This document shows positions 22,709-34,700 of a DNA stretch of 64,000 nt, piece after piece; position 1 is the stretch's first letter; each line of letters begins with the position of its first letter. The position numbers and the translations under genes were made by a program. The DNA is from Mauremys mutica (lineage: Eukaryota; Chordata; Testudines; Geoemydidae). Location: the NCBI RefSeq assembly GCF_020497125.1, contig NC_059075.1, forward strand, positions 27,998,003 to 28,062,002, written 5' to 3'. Below the pieces are notes generated by a model. It saw only the letters and a list, made by a program, of their open reading frames with translations, did no database searches and was not told where the DNA came from.

Positions 22709-25700
22709 GTAAGGCCAACAAATACTTTTGTCCATTTGTAAAAATAAAAACTGTTCATACATCTTCCATAAATACCTCCATACTAAGATATATATACACA
22801 TACCTGTCTGCTGAAAACATAACTTCTGCCTTACCCAGGCATATTTCTTGATTTCATGTACCTTCTGGTCTTATTTATATATACTGTTACTGTAAAGAGT
22901 TTTAGAATACAGTGTGCCTATATAAAATATAGGTCTGATCCCACTACCTTCCTTTTGCTGGACTGGTTCCTTAGGTTATACTGTACTGGAGCCCTGAAAA
23001 GAATGATCCTCCAGAAAAGAAAATGGTTGTCAACAAAAGAAGAGTTAAAGCTAAAATTACACATCTGTGGTGTGAAGGAAAAGTGGAAACTGGCTATATA
23101 CTGATATGTAAGAACAACAACACAATGCGAAAAGAGTTTAAAAAGTGTCAGAATAAAGACTGGAAATTCAGGATTATTCTTATTTTAAAAGAAAATAAAT
23201 AGCGAAGTTGAAATGTTACTTTATTTTGTGGGGAAGGTTGAGGGCATGTTCCTGTGTCGGCAAAAGGCGCTTTTCTGTTGCTTTGATTCATTGGCTGACT
23301 GAGTTTATTTGTTACATGTGTATGATTATTTAATGCTGCGGGGTGGTCATTATGTGATTAAATGTAAGTAATTGTTAGCGTTAGGGCACATGAAAATTTC
23401 TGTGTAGGAGATTTTTATTGTCTTTTTAAATCTAAAGAAATAACGGAGAAATAAATGTGTGTGGTTTGGTTGATCTGGGCATCACGTTGGGAAATACATA
23501 TTAGAAATTTGACAATGTCCTTTTCAAATTGGATTAGCAAGTCAGAGTTCTAAATGTCAGGTTTAAGATACATGCGTTCCTTGGAACATGGCTCAACCCT
23601 TCATCTCAGGTTGATAATTTACGTTTCTTGTGTTTTATTATTTGTGGGTTGGTAAGATGAGGTCTTTTCTGCGCTCTGTAGATATTAAAGACCTCATGGT
23701 GTTTATCATAATGAGTCATTTGTCTCAATCTCCTCTGTGTCTCCCCCCGTCCACCTCCCCACACACACAAACACACTGTGCTTTGGATCTGATTCTGCAA
23801 CTCCTACTCACATTGAATAGTAGTTTCTTGCTTGAGTAGTCCCACCGAGAGTCAGACTACTCTCAGGAGTAAGCGCTACTCAATGTGGGAAGGTTGCAGA
23901 AAAGGAAATTATTATTACTAATGGGGCAACAGTGTGCTCAGTGCAGCACAAGACACACAACTAAGTCCCTGCCCTGAAGAGTCTTCTGTCTGAGGGGGCT
24001 AATCCTACTCCCATTGGAGTCAATGGCCAAGCTTCAGGAAGTGCGGGATTGTGCTGTATGTGCTGTATTTGTGTGCAGTTTTTGGTCTAGTTGCCACAAT
24101 TCCTGACAGAGGTGGCTGCATTTCAGTGGTGGTGTAGGTATGTGATTTGTAAAGAGCTTTCAGATAAAAGTCACTAAATATATTATTTCTTAAGAGTTTT
24201 GCAGTGTATGTTACTGAAGAGGTGAAAGGATCTTGTTAAATCTCATTGGAAATACAGAATAAGATTAGCAGTGATGTTTTGACCGAAAGACCTTTGGGAA
24301 CAATCCACATTATAAATAGAAAATGTGTAATTCCTTTGTGCATTAGACTTTAGGATTTTAAACTAACTGCAATTTGAAGGCTGTCAGAAATGCTTGCTGA
24401 GCATCTGGCTTCTGAAAAAGTTCTTTAATTTACAAAAGGAATTAGATCATGAAAAGGCTGCGGGGTGCTGTTAATTCTGCCATACCAAGCACATGAAGTC
24501 TTAGGAACGTTATGGACACGTGGAGTCTTTTCTCTGGATTATTTATAATTTTTTTTCTCCCCTGCTGCAACAAAGCAAAACGCTCTTTGACAACAGCCAA
24601 TGTCTGCTGTTGATGACGCTAGGTTTGCTGAAACTGTCAAAGTAAACATATTGAACTGAACGAGAGCATTGCCAGAACACTTCATGATGATGGTGAGATT
24701 TCCTGAAACTGGGGATATGACTAAAGGATGGGTATTTTGTTGCTTTGCTTTTACAGATACAAAAAACTTCTTTCAAGTGTCTTCTGTGACTTGGTGTGTC
24801 CTTATTTTCCACAGTGCAGATTCATAGACTTTAAGATCAGAAGGGACCATCATGATCATCTTGTCTGACCTCCTGCACATTGCAGGCCAAAGAACCTCAC
24901 CCTACCACTTCAGACCCCTAACCTCTGGCTCAGTTACTGAAGTCCTCAAATCATGGTTTAAAGACTTCAAGTTACAGAGAATCTACCATTTATGCTAGTT
25001 TAAACCTGCAAGTGACCCAGGCCCAATGTTGCAGAGGAAGGCAAAAATACCCCAAGGGCTCCTCTGTCAATCTGACTCAGGGAAAAATTCCTTCCCAACC
25101 CCAACTATGGCGATCAGTTAGACCCTGAGCATGTGGGCAAGACCCACCAGCTAGTCACCTGGGAAAGAATTCTCTGTAGTAACTCAGAGCCCTCCCCATC
25201 TAGTGTCCCATCACTGGCTGTTGGAGATATTCACTGCTGTCAGTTGCAGATCGGCTCTATGCCACAGTGAGCAGTCTCATCGTACCATCCCTCCATAAAC
25301 TTAGCAAGATCAGTCTTGAAGTGACTTAAACGTTTTGCCCCCCCACTGCTCCCCTTGGTATGTGCCCAGTTTTGGGAGCAGCTGGTTAATCACAAGCCCC
25401 GTAATGAAGGAGTTGTGGATGCTCCGCACATTGCAGGTTTCGGTCCTTCTTGTGTTGGAAGTTATAAAAGAAGTATTTGGTTCAAAGTGGGTTATTGCTT
25501 TAGAAACTAATATCTTTCTCAGACCCATGGGTAGCGTTGAATAATAGTTTTTGGCTGCATGGGAGGAAGACTATTCACAAAAAGGCCCAGTTCCAAATTG
25601 CCAGAAGTTGTGCTTAATCAAACAGTAGTATGCAGTCCAACCAAAGAAGTAAAGAAGTGTCTCCTTAGGGATGAATGAGCAAGTGACGCCCAAACGGAAG

Positions 25701-28700
25701 GTAATTTCTGCAGCTGGGATTGACTCTGGAGGAGTGAGCAGATTTGGCCGTGTGCCTCACAGTGCACACATCATGAGACACCTCTGTGAGTGGAGGAGAT
25801 GGTTCCCTTCGGAGGGCTTTGCAGGAAAAGGAAAGCTGCTATATATGAAGTTGCCATGTCATTTTAAATATATTCAGTATACTTGGAAGTATAATGGCAC
25901 CAAGGGAAACTTTACAGCATAAGCAACCGAATACTGACATTGACCTGGACTGTAATCTTCCTTATCCCAAGGTAAAGCAGGAGTAACAGCACTGATGTCT
26001 ATTAGAATGACACTGGCGTAAGAGATCAGAATCTGGCCCTTGGCCTATCCACATAGGGCCGAGCCCAGAAGTCTATATGGCTAGAGTCTGGTTTTTGTTA
26101 CATTGATGTAAATGTGAAATAACTCTGTTTAGACTCCAACATACTGGTGTAATGAGATCAGAATCTGGCCCTCAGTTTTCGCTCAGTCCTTACTTGGGCA
26201 AAACTTCCACAGATGCTAATAAGAGTTTTGACTGAGAAGCGGAGGAAGAACTTCAGAATAGAGCCCACAGTGGATAGAAATATATCATATTTATAAGTTT
26301 GCGGACAATACCAAGCTGGGAGTGGTTGCAAGTGCTTTGGAGGACAGGATTAAAATTCAAAATGATCTGGACAAACTGGAGAAATGGTCTGAAGTAAATA
26401 GGATGAAGTTCAATAAGGACAAATGCAAAGTACTCCATTTAGGAAGGAACAAGCAGTTGCACACATACAAAATGGGAAATGACTGCCTAGGAAGGAGTGA
26501 TGCGGAAAGGGATCTGGGGGGTCATAGTGGATCACAAGCTAAATATGAGTCAGCATTGTAACACTGTTGCAGAAAAAGCAGACATCATTCTGGGATGTAT
26601 TAGCAGGGGTGTTGTAAGTAAGACACAAGTAGTAATTCTTCCGCTCTACTCTGCGCTGATTAGGACTCAGCTGGAGTATTGTGTTCAGTTCTGGGTGCCA
26701 CATTTCAGGAAAGATGTGGACAAATTGGAGAAAGTCCAGAGAAGAGCAACAAAATGATTAAAGGTCTAGAAAACATGACCTATGAGGGAAGATTGAAAAA
26801 ATTGGGGTTGTTTATTCTGGAGAAGAGAAGACTGAGACATGGTAACAGTTTTCAAGTACATAAAAGGCTCTTGCAATGAGGAGGGAGAAAAATTGTTCTT
26901 CTTAATCTCTGAGGATAGGACAAGAAGCAATGGGCTTAAATTGCAGCGAGGGCTGTTTAGATTGGGCATTAGGAAAAACTTCCTAACTGTCAAGGTAGTT
27001 AAGCACTGGAATAAATTGCCTAGGGAGGTCAGTGGAGATTTTTAAGGGAAGGTTAGACAAACACTTCTCTTGGATGATCTAGATAATACTTAGTCCTGCC
27101 TTGAGTGCAGGGTCCCTTCCAGTCCTACGATTCTGTGATTCTATAAGAAGCCTCCTCATGCTACAGTAATACAAATAGTAAAGAAGAAGAAGCATCCCTG
27201 TTTTGTAAAGTTCCACATATTTCCTTCAAAAATAATGATGATTTACCAAGTCCTGCTTTTAAAAGATTATCCAGCACTGTCCAGATAACACTACTTCCTT
27301 TCCCCACAGTGCAATCCTCCTCTGGAAGTGAAAGATTTGTTTCTTGATATTCAAGATGGGAAAATCTTGATGGCTTTGCTGGAGGTGCTGTCGGGGCAAA
27401 ATCTGGTATGTATACAAGGATGAAAAACCTGCACATAGTATAGAATTATCCTTGTGTGGGTACATGTGTGAACGTGTAATAGGCCAGATTCTCCCTCGCA
27501 CAGCAGAGTAAGGGAGAGGGTCACATCAGTGAGCCCAGTACAGTTCCCTTATCTGTGGGTTGGCCTCCTGTGGTCTAACTTACCCACACTGTCATGTGGT
27601 CCTTACGGGACCTTACACTGGTGAGGGACCAGCGTAAACTCCTTTACCTCACAGGAGTTTTGTGAAGCTTTTATTAATGTTTGTAAAGTGCCTTGAGATC
27701 TTCTTCAAATGGAGGGTACTGTGGAAGGGGCAAAGTATTTTTGGTAGAGCTGTATTTTTTATTTATAAATTATAGTTTTATTTTTTGGTAGATTTCACTA
27801 AGCCAAAAGATCTGTGGCTTAATTCATGTGATTTATTTTCTGAAGTAGCCCTTGGTTTCCGTCCTGATACCTTGGTTCAGATTAGTTCAATCCTTCTGGT
27901 ATGTGGAGCTATGTGTTTCCAGATTTTGACCTTGCTGGCATTTATTACCTTGAAAAACTGTGTACAAAGTTCCCAGTGCCTGGAAAATAGAAACATCTGC
28001 TATAGACACAAGCAATCAATTGCAGATGGTAATCCTCTGCCCATTTTAACTGCTTGGTAGGTCTTTTTGTTCATACTTGCTAAGTACCAGATTTGCTCCT
28101 CTTATGTGGATGTAACCCTGCTTTGTAAGTAAGAGTAGAAATTGGCCCCATGATCCGCTCCACATTACAGGTGTAATTGTGTTCTCATAATCAGCTGGTG
28201 AAACTTCCATCTGAATTGTGTACAGAAAGCTTGAGAGTTGTCTGCACACTGCTGTTTTTGTGTGTCACCAATTTTGTGTGTCCACACCTATCATCCTGTC
28301 TAACTGGGTGTGTATTAGTGCAGCCTGGGGAAATCTGTGCTGCTCTCTCACACTGACTCAGCAGGGGATAGAGGTTCTCAGGGCATGCACACAGAATGGC
28401 GTGAGCAACCTGTGTAGCAATGCATCCTGGGATGTCCTACTGCACAGGTAGCCTGGAGGAAAGAGAATTGGCCAAACAGGTTACACAGGCAGAAGTCTAG
28501 CCACGTAACAAAAAACAGTACACCAAACTGGAGTTACAAGGCCATGGGGGAGCTAGCAGCTTGTCTTCACACTTCACTGCTAAGAAAGGTGCGTTTTTTA
28601 CCTTGTGGTAACTGATGTGCATGAGCTATCCTGAGGTAAAAATACAATGAAGACAAGGCATTTAGTTTTATCATGAGATAAATGTGCCAAGGTCAACCCC

Positions 28701-31700
28701 AGGCTGTCATGGTAAAAGTACAATGCTGATCTTCATGTGTTTTACCTAGGGCTAGCTCATGCTCATTAGTTACCTTGAGGTAAAAAGTAGGGTTTTTTTA
28801 GCAGTGAAAACAAACCCTAGATCTCGGGCAAGGGTGAAATGCTGTTAGTTGCAATGATTATTAACTAAGTCTTGACCATATCATGTGCGGACAAAACCTG
28901 TTTAGAACCGGTCATGCCACTAACATTATAAACTTGGTTAAAAGATAAAGTGTAGACCAGTTTTTCTCAACATTTTTTGATACCAGGGACTGGCTTACTA
29001 TCTTCCTAAACTGTGTCAGGGAGATAGCAGGGACTGGCGCTAGTCCATTAACAGGTCACGGAGAAACACTGGTGCAGACAAAGCCTAAATCAGGGGTCCC
29101 CAATGCGGTGCCCGTGGGTGCCATGGCGCCCGACAAGGCATCTAAGTGCTCCCGCGTACTGGCCGGCGGACAAGTATCTGCCGAAATGCGGCCGACAAGC
29201 TGCATCATCCAGAGGCATCGCTGCCGAAATGCCGCCGATTTTCGGTGGCATTTCGGCAGTGACGCCTCTGGATGGCGCTACTTGTTGGTGGCATTTTGGC
29301 GGCAACGCCTATTGACGTTGCCGCTTGTTGGCAGAATTTCGGTGGATGCTCGTCCGCCGCCACAGTCCTCCACCAGACGAAAAAAGTTGGGCACTACTGG
29401 CCTAAATGATTAACTCACTAAGCTATGCACTGGCCCTTTTTCATGACTTATTCTATCACTTTGCTAGCCACTGAAGTGAAGACAGTAGGGATGTGGGGGA
29501 AGGGTGAGGGTGGTGGTTATGTTTTTTACACTTGCACAATGTCTTAGAGATTCTTAGATTCTGAGACCAGAAGGAACCATTGTGATCTGCTCTGTGCTTT
29601 TTTTCTTCATGTTAAACAAATCACTTAAATAATCCAAAGTGTTCATCACTAGTCTGCATTTTAAAACAATATGTATTTCTGTTTTCTAGCTGCATGAATA
29701 TAAGTCCTCAACCCATCGTATTTTTCGGTTGAACAACATAGCTAAAGCACTGAAGTTTTTGGAGGATAGTAATGTAAGTATTTCCAAAGCTCAGTCTCAA
29801 TTTCGTACTTTCCTCAGTATCTGTTGCAAAGATAATTGCACCTAATTTTCTACACAGCATGCTCATGAGGAGTGCACTGACTGAAAAAAGTTGTGCCGTG
29901 TTTAACAGCAAGGCTAAAATACCACACAAAAATGTAGAAGAACACCTACAGAGTCTAAAAAACAAGGATTATGTTTTCATTTTATAATGTAAAAAGTTCA
30001 ACAGGATTAAAGGATCAGGAGACCAATATTAAAAGAAAATAACTAGAAATTCAAGTAATCTTTACTGAATTGATTCTAAGTGCCTTGATTTCAGTTACTT
30101 TGAAGGCAATAATTGACTTCTTTCTTTTTTCCTTTGATTAAAAGTATTTTTAGTATCACAAGTTCTGCATTTCTCTACTTAATTGCAGCTGCCGCTGATC
30201 ATGAGTCCAAGGCAGGAGAAAATTAAATCTGGAAAAATTAGATAATAAATATATAACTTTTGCAGTCAAAACAGTTTAAGAGTGGACTTTCTTCTCGTGC
30301 CACTTTTACACTAGTGCAGTATCACTGATTTAAGTGGAGCTACTAATTTACACTATTGGCCCAGTATTTTAAAATGAAATAATCCACACTGATTTTTTTC
30401 CTCCAGATTTTTTTTACGTTCAAGTGTTATGGATGTTTTATGAAAATATTCTCCACTGCTTATAAGATACAACATGGCAGAGAGATATTGGAAGTGATGG
30501 TGGAAACATCCAAGTCCCATGCTACACTTTCTCTGTCATGATTCCTGTATATCACATACCCCAACTCTTTTTAATAGGTAAATTAACCCTATAATAGTGA
30601 GACTCCCTTTAAAGTGTCTCCTGGTGAGATGGAAGGGTGGCAGCATTCTCATCATACTGCAGACCTTTCTTTCTTTCTTCAACTCAGCTAAATCTGCAGC
30701 TCCTCAAATGCTGCACCTATTGGCCATTGATTACACAGATACAGCCGCTAACTTTATGCTGGAAGCCAGTCGCTACTTGTCTACAGTCCGACCACCAACC
30801 TAACTCTCCTTGCTGTTCTGTGTCTCTGCCCTCCCAGATACTGTGTCTCTTCTGTTCCACTCCACTGCTGCCCAGGAGCCATTTCCCTAGACCACCCACT
30901 ACTGAATATTGGGCCAAATTTTGCTGTCATCTATGCTGGTGTAACCCCATTGATTTAAAAATATATTCTACTCCAGATTTAGAGCAGTATAATCAGGCTC
31001 TGTATATTTTAAAACAACACATTAGTAGCATGTGCAATAGGTTTCATTTAAAAAAAAAACATTAAACAGAAATTGCCTTGTCACACTGTCTCTCGTGTTA
31101 CTCTCTTCCAGTGGCTATATGCACAGAGTAGTAGGCATGAGATGAGACAAATTAATACGGAGTTATGTGGCCTCCTATTAAGTGATGGAACACAGAGGAT
31201 TACCCCATAGTGTTAAAGAGCTCTTGACAATCAGTGTGTATACAAGAAGAGTGAAATAATAGAAGCCTGTACAACAGGTTTCTTAAAACAAATACCGTTT
31301 TTAAACAGTAAATTCAGTGCCCTAATTCTTCTGTGTTTAATGTATGTTATGCACACCACAGAATGTGACTAGGTTAAGAAAGGGAAAGGCCAAATCATGC
31401 AGTCCTTAGTCCTTATTAAGGCAAAATCCTATTTCTTTAGTGGGATTTGTTGCCCGTGAGTATTTTGCCTCAGTAAGGACTGCTGGATCTGCAGACCATC
31501 TGCTCCACTTCCATGAATGGAGAGGATCTTGGCTGTGGGAGAAAACACTACTTCTGCAGTATACTCCTTTGTCACTGACCCCATGGCAGCTCCTCGGTGG
31601 CTTCTCTGCAGGGTTAAGCTTTGTGGATACAGAGAGGGCTGACTGGGGAGATGACCCATCTTTGTGAAGTCGTCCCCCTCCAGTTTTGCAATAAATATAC

Positions 31701-34700
31701 AAGTAAGCCCATCCTGGCTGACAATTCAGTCACAAAGCCAGTCAACACCCAGGGGCAGACTGAAAACACCTCTCTTCCCATGTTGCTCCACCCACTTATA
31801 GCACTAAATTCTACATATGCTGCTGTCATCACAGTCTACACTACCCTGTTGCTAAGGGCTGTTCTATGTCATAGTCTGTAACCCACTTACAGAATCTAAA
31901 GGCAGAAGAGAGTGGGTAGAGCTTTCCTGAGGCACAATCAGCCTTTTAACTGCCAATTTGACAGTCAAATCTATGTTGATTGTTTCCATAAGCGCGTAGG
32001 TGGCTAAAACTTTACAACTGAATGTCAGCTGTACAGGGATGGGTTGACAAAGGTAAGCAGCAATGACAGACAACAGCTGATACTGGAAGCAGGCCAACAA
32101 TAACCTCCAGCTGAGAGCTCCCACCTTAGGCAAACTGGCATTTAAAAAATGCAATAGGCCAAAAAAATTGTCCCATACCATCTATTTTGTTAGAAAATTT
32201 GAATCTTGAAGTATGACAGCTAGAGGAGTCTTCTTACTGGGATAGCAAACTATTCTGTAAAACACAGGTTACAATGCTATTTTAATCTTATTTCAGTTCA
32301 AACCAAACTGGGAGTGAAGGGTGGTGAGGAAAATGTTGGCAAAATGCCTTGGCTACATGGAGCTAGAAGTTTATTTAGTAAACCACAAATGGGGTGGAAC
32401 CTGTCTCAGTCTGCAGTTCTGTAGGGTAGTGGGATAAAGTGATTCACATGAATGATATTTCTGAGTGATAAATACAGACTATATACCTGGCTTTAAATCA
32501 ATCAGAAGGTCATTTGCAATATTGACAACTTCCTTGCTTCCTGCTCTGCTACTTTGCCAACAACAAGGCAGCATTGTCTAAATGAATAATATCCTGGTGT
32601 TGTTATGTGAAAGAAACCACAATGTGGGAACTTTGGGGTCTGCTAAGATTAGGCAAACCCAGCAATTATTCTAATTGATCTTGTCAGAGATCAGCGATAA
32701 ACTCTTTAAGAAGCCATAAGGTAAAGTGTGGGGAAGGGAGATGCATGTTAAAAAGAAAAGTGAAGTCTTGGGAAGCTTTATTTTCCTTTGCACAGAAAGT
32801 GATTTCAGATCACATTACCCTTCCCTCGAGTTTATACTGTTTTTAATCCAAACTGTCTGAATTTTGAAGTGGCCTCATTCCTCACTATAAGTGTAGAAAG
32901 TGCAATGAGATATGCAGACCCTTTGAGGCTTACAAGTGGAATCCTTCTGAGCCAGAACAAGCCCGTTCCAAGTTTGTATGGAAGAAATACCAGTTTGAGA
33001 GGGAAGGAGATGCTGACACTGATGGGGAGGAAGTAAAGTCTCAGGGAAGTGGTACTGGGTTTACACTTGCTCTGCTGACCCTGGCTATAGGGACTGAGGC
33101 TGGAAATGATCAGTGTGGGCTAGGACTTACTCACTTCCTTCATGGTGAGAGACAAGGTTGACTCTTGATAGTTACAAGCTCTCCTCTCTCTCTGAGATCC
33201 ATGAAAACAGGGTGGGGCTGGGACATGTAGTGCCTCCGAGCAGCCATATGTATAACCCTAATTCCTAGTAAAGCTTGCTGGGAAATAGGGAGTGTATAAA
33301 AACAGCATCTTCCCTGCAGATGAGAGAAATCTGGTAGCCCAAGTGGTCTTTAAAGAAAGGAGTAGGCCAGTAAATATATATATATATATATTCCTTATGA
33401 TGTCTAACTTTTGCAGTCATTTTCCTTGTAATGACATTAAGACAGATGCCTCTGAAGAGTGTCCAGAACAGCTCTGGAGACTGTGTGCAATTTTTGATGC
33501 CTTTATGGACTGGTTTAAAAAAAATGTTACCCAGTCACGGACAATTTTTTGTTAGCTCATTCCAAGAACTGACTCTTTCTTGGGATTTAGAAGGGTTCTG
33601 TGATTGTCCTATGTCTGGGTTTGAGCTGATGCATTTTCTACATTTAAACTGTGTTTCTTATGTAATCTATGTATACAGATCCTCTTAAGCTTATAACCTA
33701 CTTTTCTATAGGTAAAACTGGTTAGCATTGATGCAGCAGAAATAGTGGATGGAAACTCTTCTCTGGTACTTGGACTAATATGGAATATAATCCTGTTTTT
33801 TCAGGTAAAACCATTTATATGCTGTAATCACAAGAGAACTACGTCTATAAAATCATTCAGTTCCAGCAGAATACTGACCTATATCCATAAAGACAGAAAT
33901 AAAGCACAGGGGGATTGATCGTCCTCTAACTTACATCAGTTTTATACCTAGTATCTCAACTCTGATCTAGAGGTGTCACCTGTAGTAGTGATCTACGAGT
34001 CTAGGAGCCTGACTTCATCTTCCAAGCTGCACCATGGTCTCTCCCTGTGGCTGAGCATTGTGGGATGCATTGCAGAAGCTCAGCTACAGAGAGGAATTGG
34101 TGCATCACAGAAGATGTAGCCTAACCAGGGGGCAGGGCCCAGAGGGGAGAATAGGGGTTGAGGGACCTAGAACTACAAGTACAGTGAAGCAACACAGTTG
34201 CTAAGGACTTGTCTACACTACGGGGGCTACATTGGCATACACCTCTCTGAGTGACAGTAACTAGGTCAACGTCAACATTCTTCCATAGACCTAGCTGTGT
34301 CTATACCAGGGGTTAGATCAACACAGTTGCAGTACTTAGCATTGTGATTCACACCCCAGTGACGTAGCTTTGTTGATCTACATTTTTAGTGTAGACCAGG
34401 CCTAAGGCAGATGGTAAAGTTAATGTTGACCCGAAATGAAACACTTTGTTCTGCTTGAGTGATTTTTTTCTCTGTGTAGTGCATTTCAGGTTGTGCATGT
34501 GCTCCAAGCACCCAGAACTGGACATTTTTCCCTAGCAGTATTCATCTGGTCTACACAGGCACCCCCACTCTCCTCCTGCTCTACAATGTAGGGACAAAGG
34601 GGGCTGCTGGAGTACTGCCATCTTAGTTCCTTCTCGCCTCTTGTGATCTGAATGGAGCTTCAGTGTCCATGCTGACTTCTTCAGGTTCTCTCTGTAAATA

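Larger units (their letters stand above)
29774..33711. other. Intron 4
   Basis: About 3.9 kb. It holds two short palindromic repeats (30290-30362, 30911-31005) and a (TA)n run at 33377-33391. The rest is unique; frames of up to 142 codons (30637-31065 +) have no recognisable product. Confidence 0.5.

Noticed and set aside
30637..31065. Frame of 142 codons in intron 4
   Set aside because: No domain or family resemblance, partly overlaps a short palindromic repeat, and lies within an intron of CLMN.
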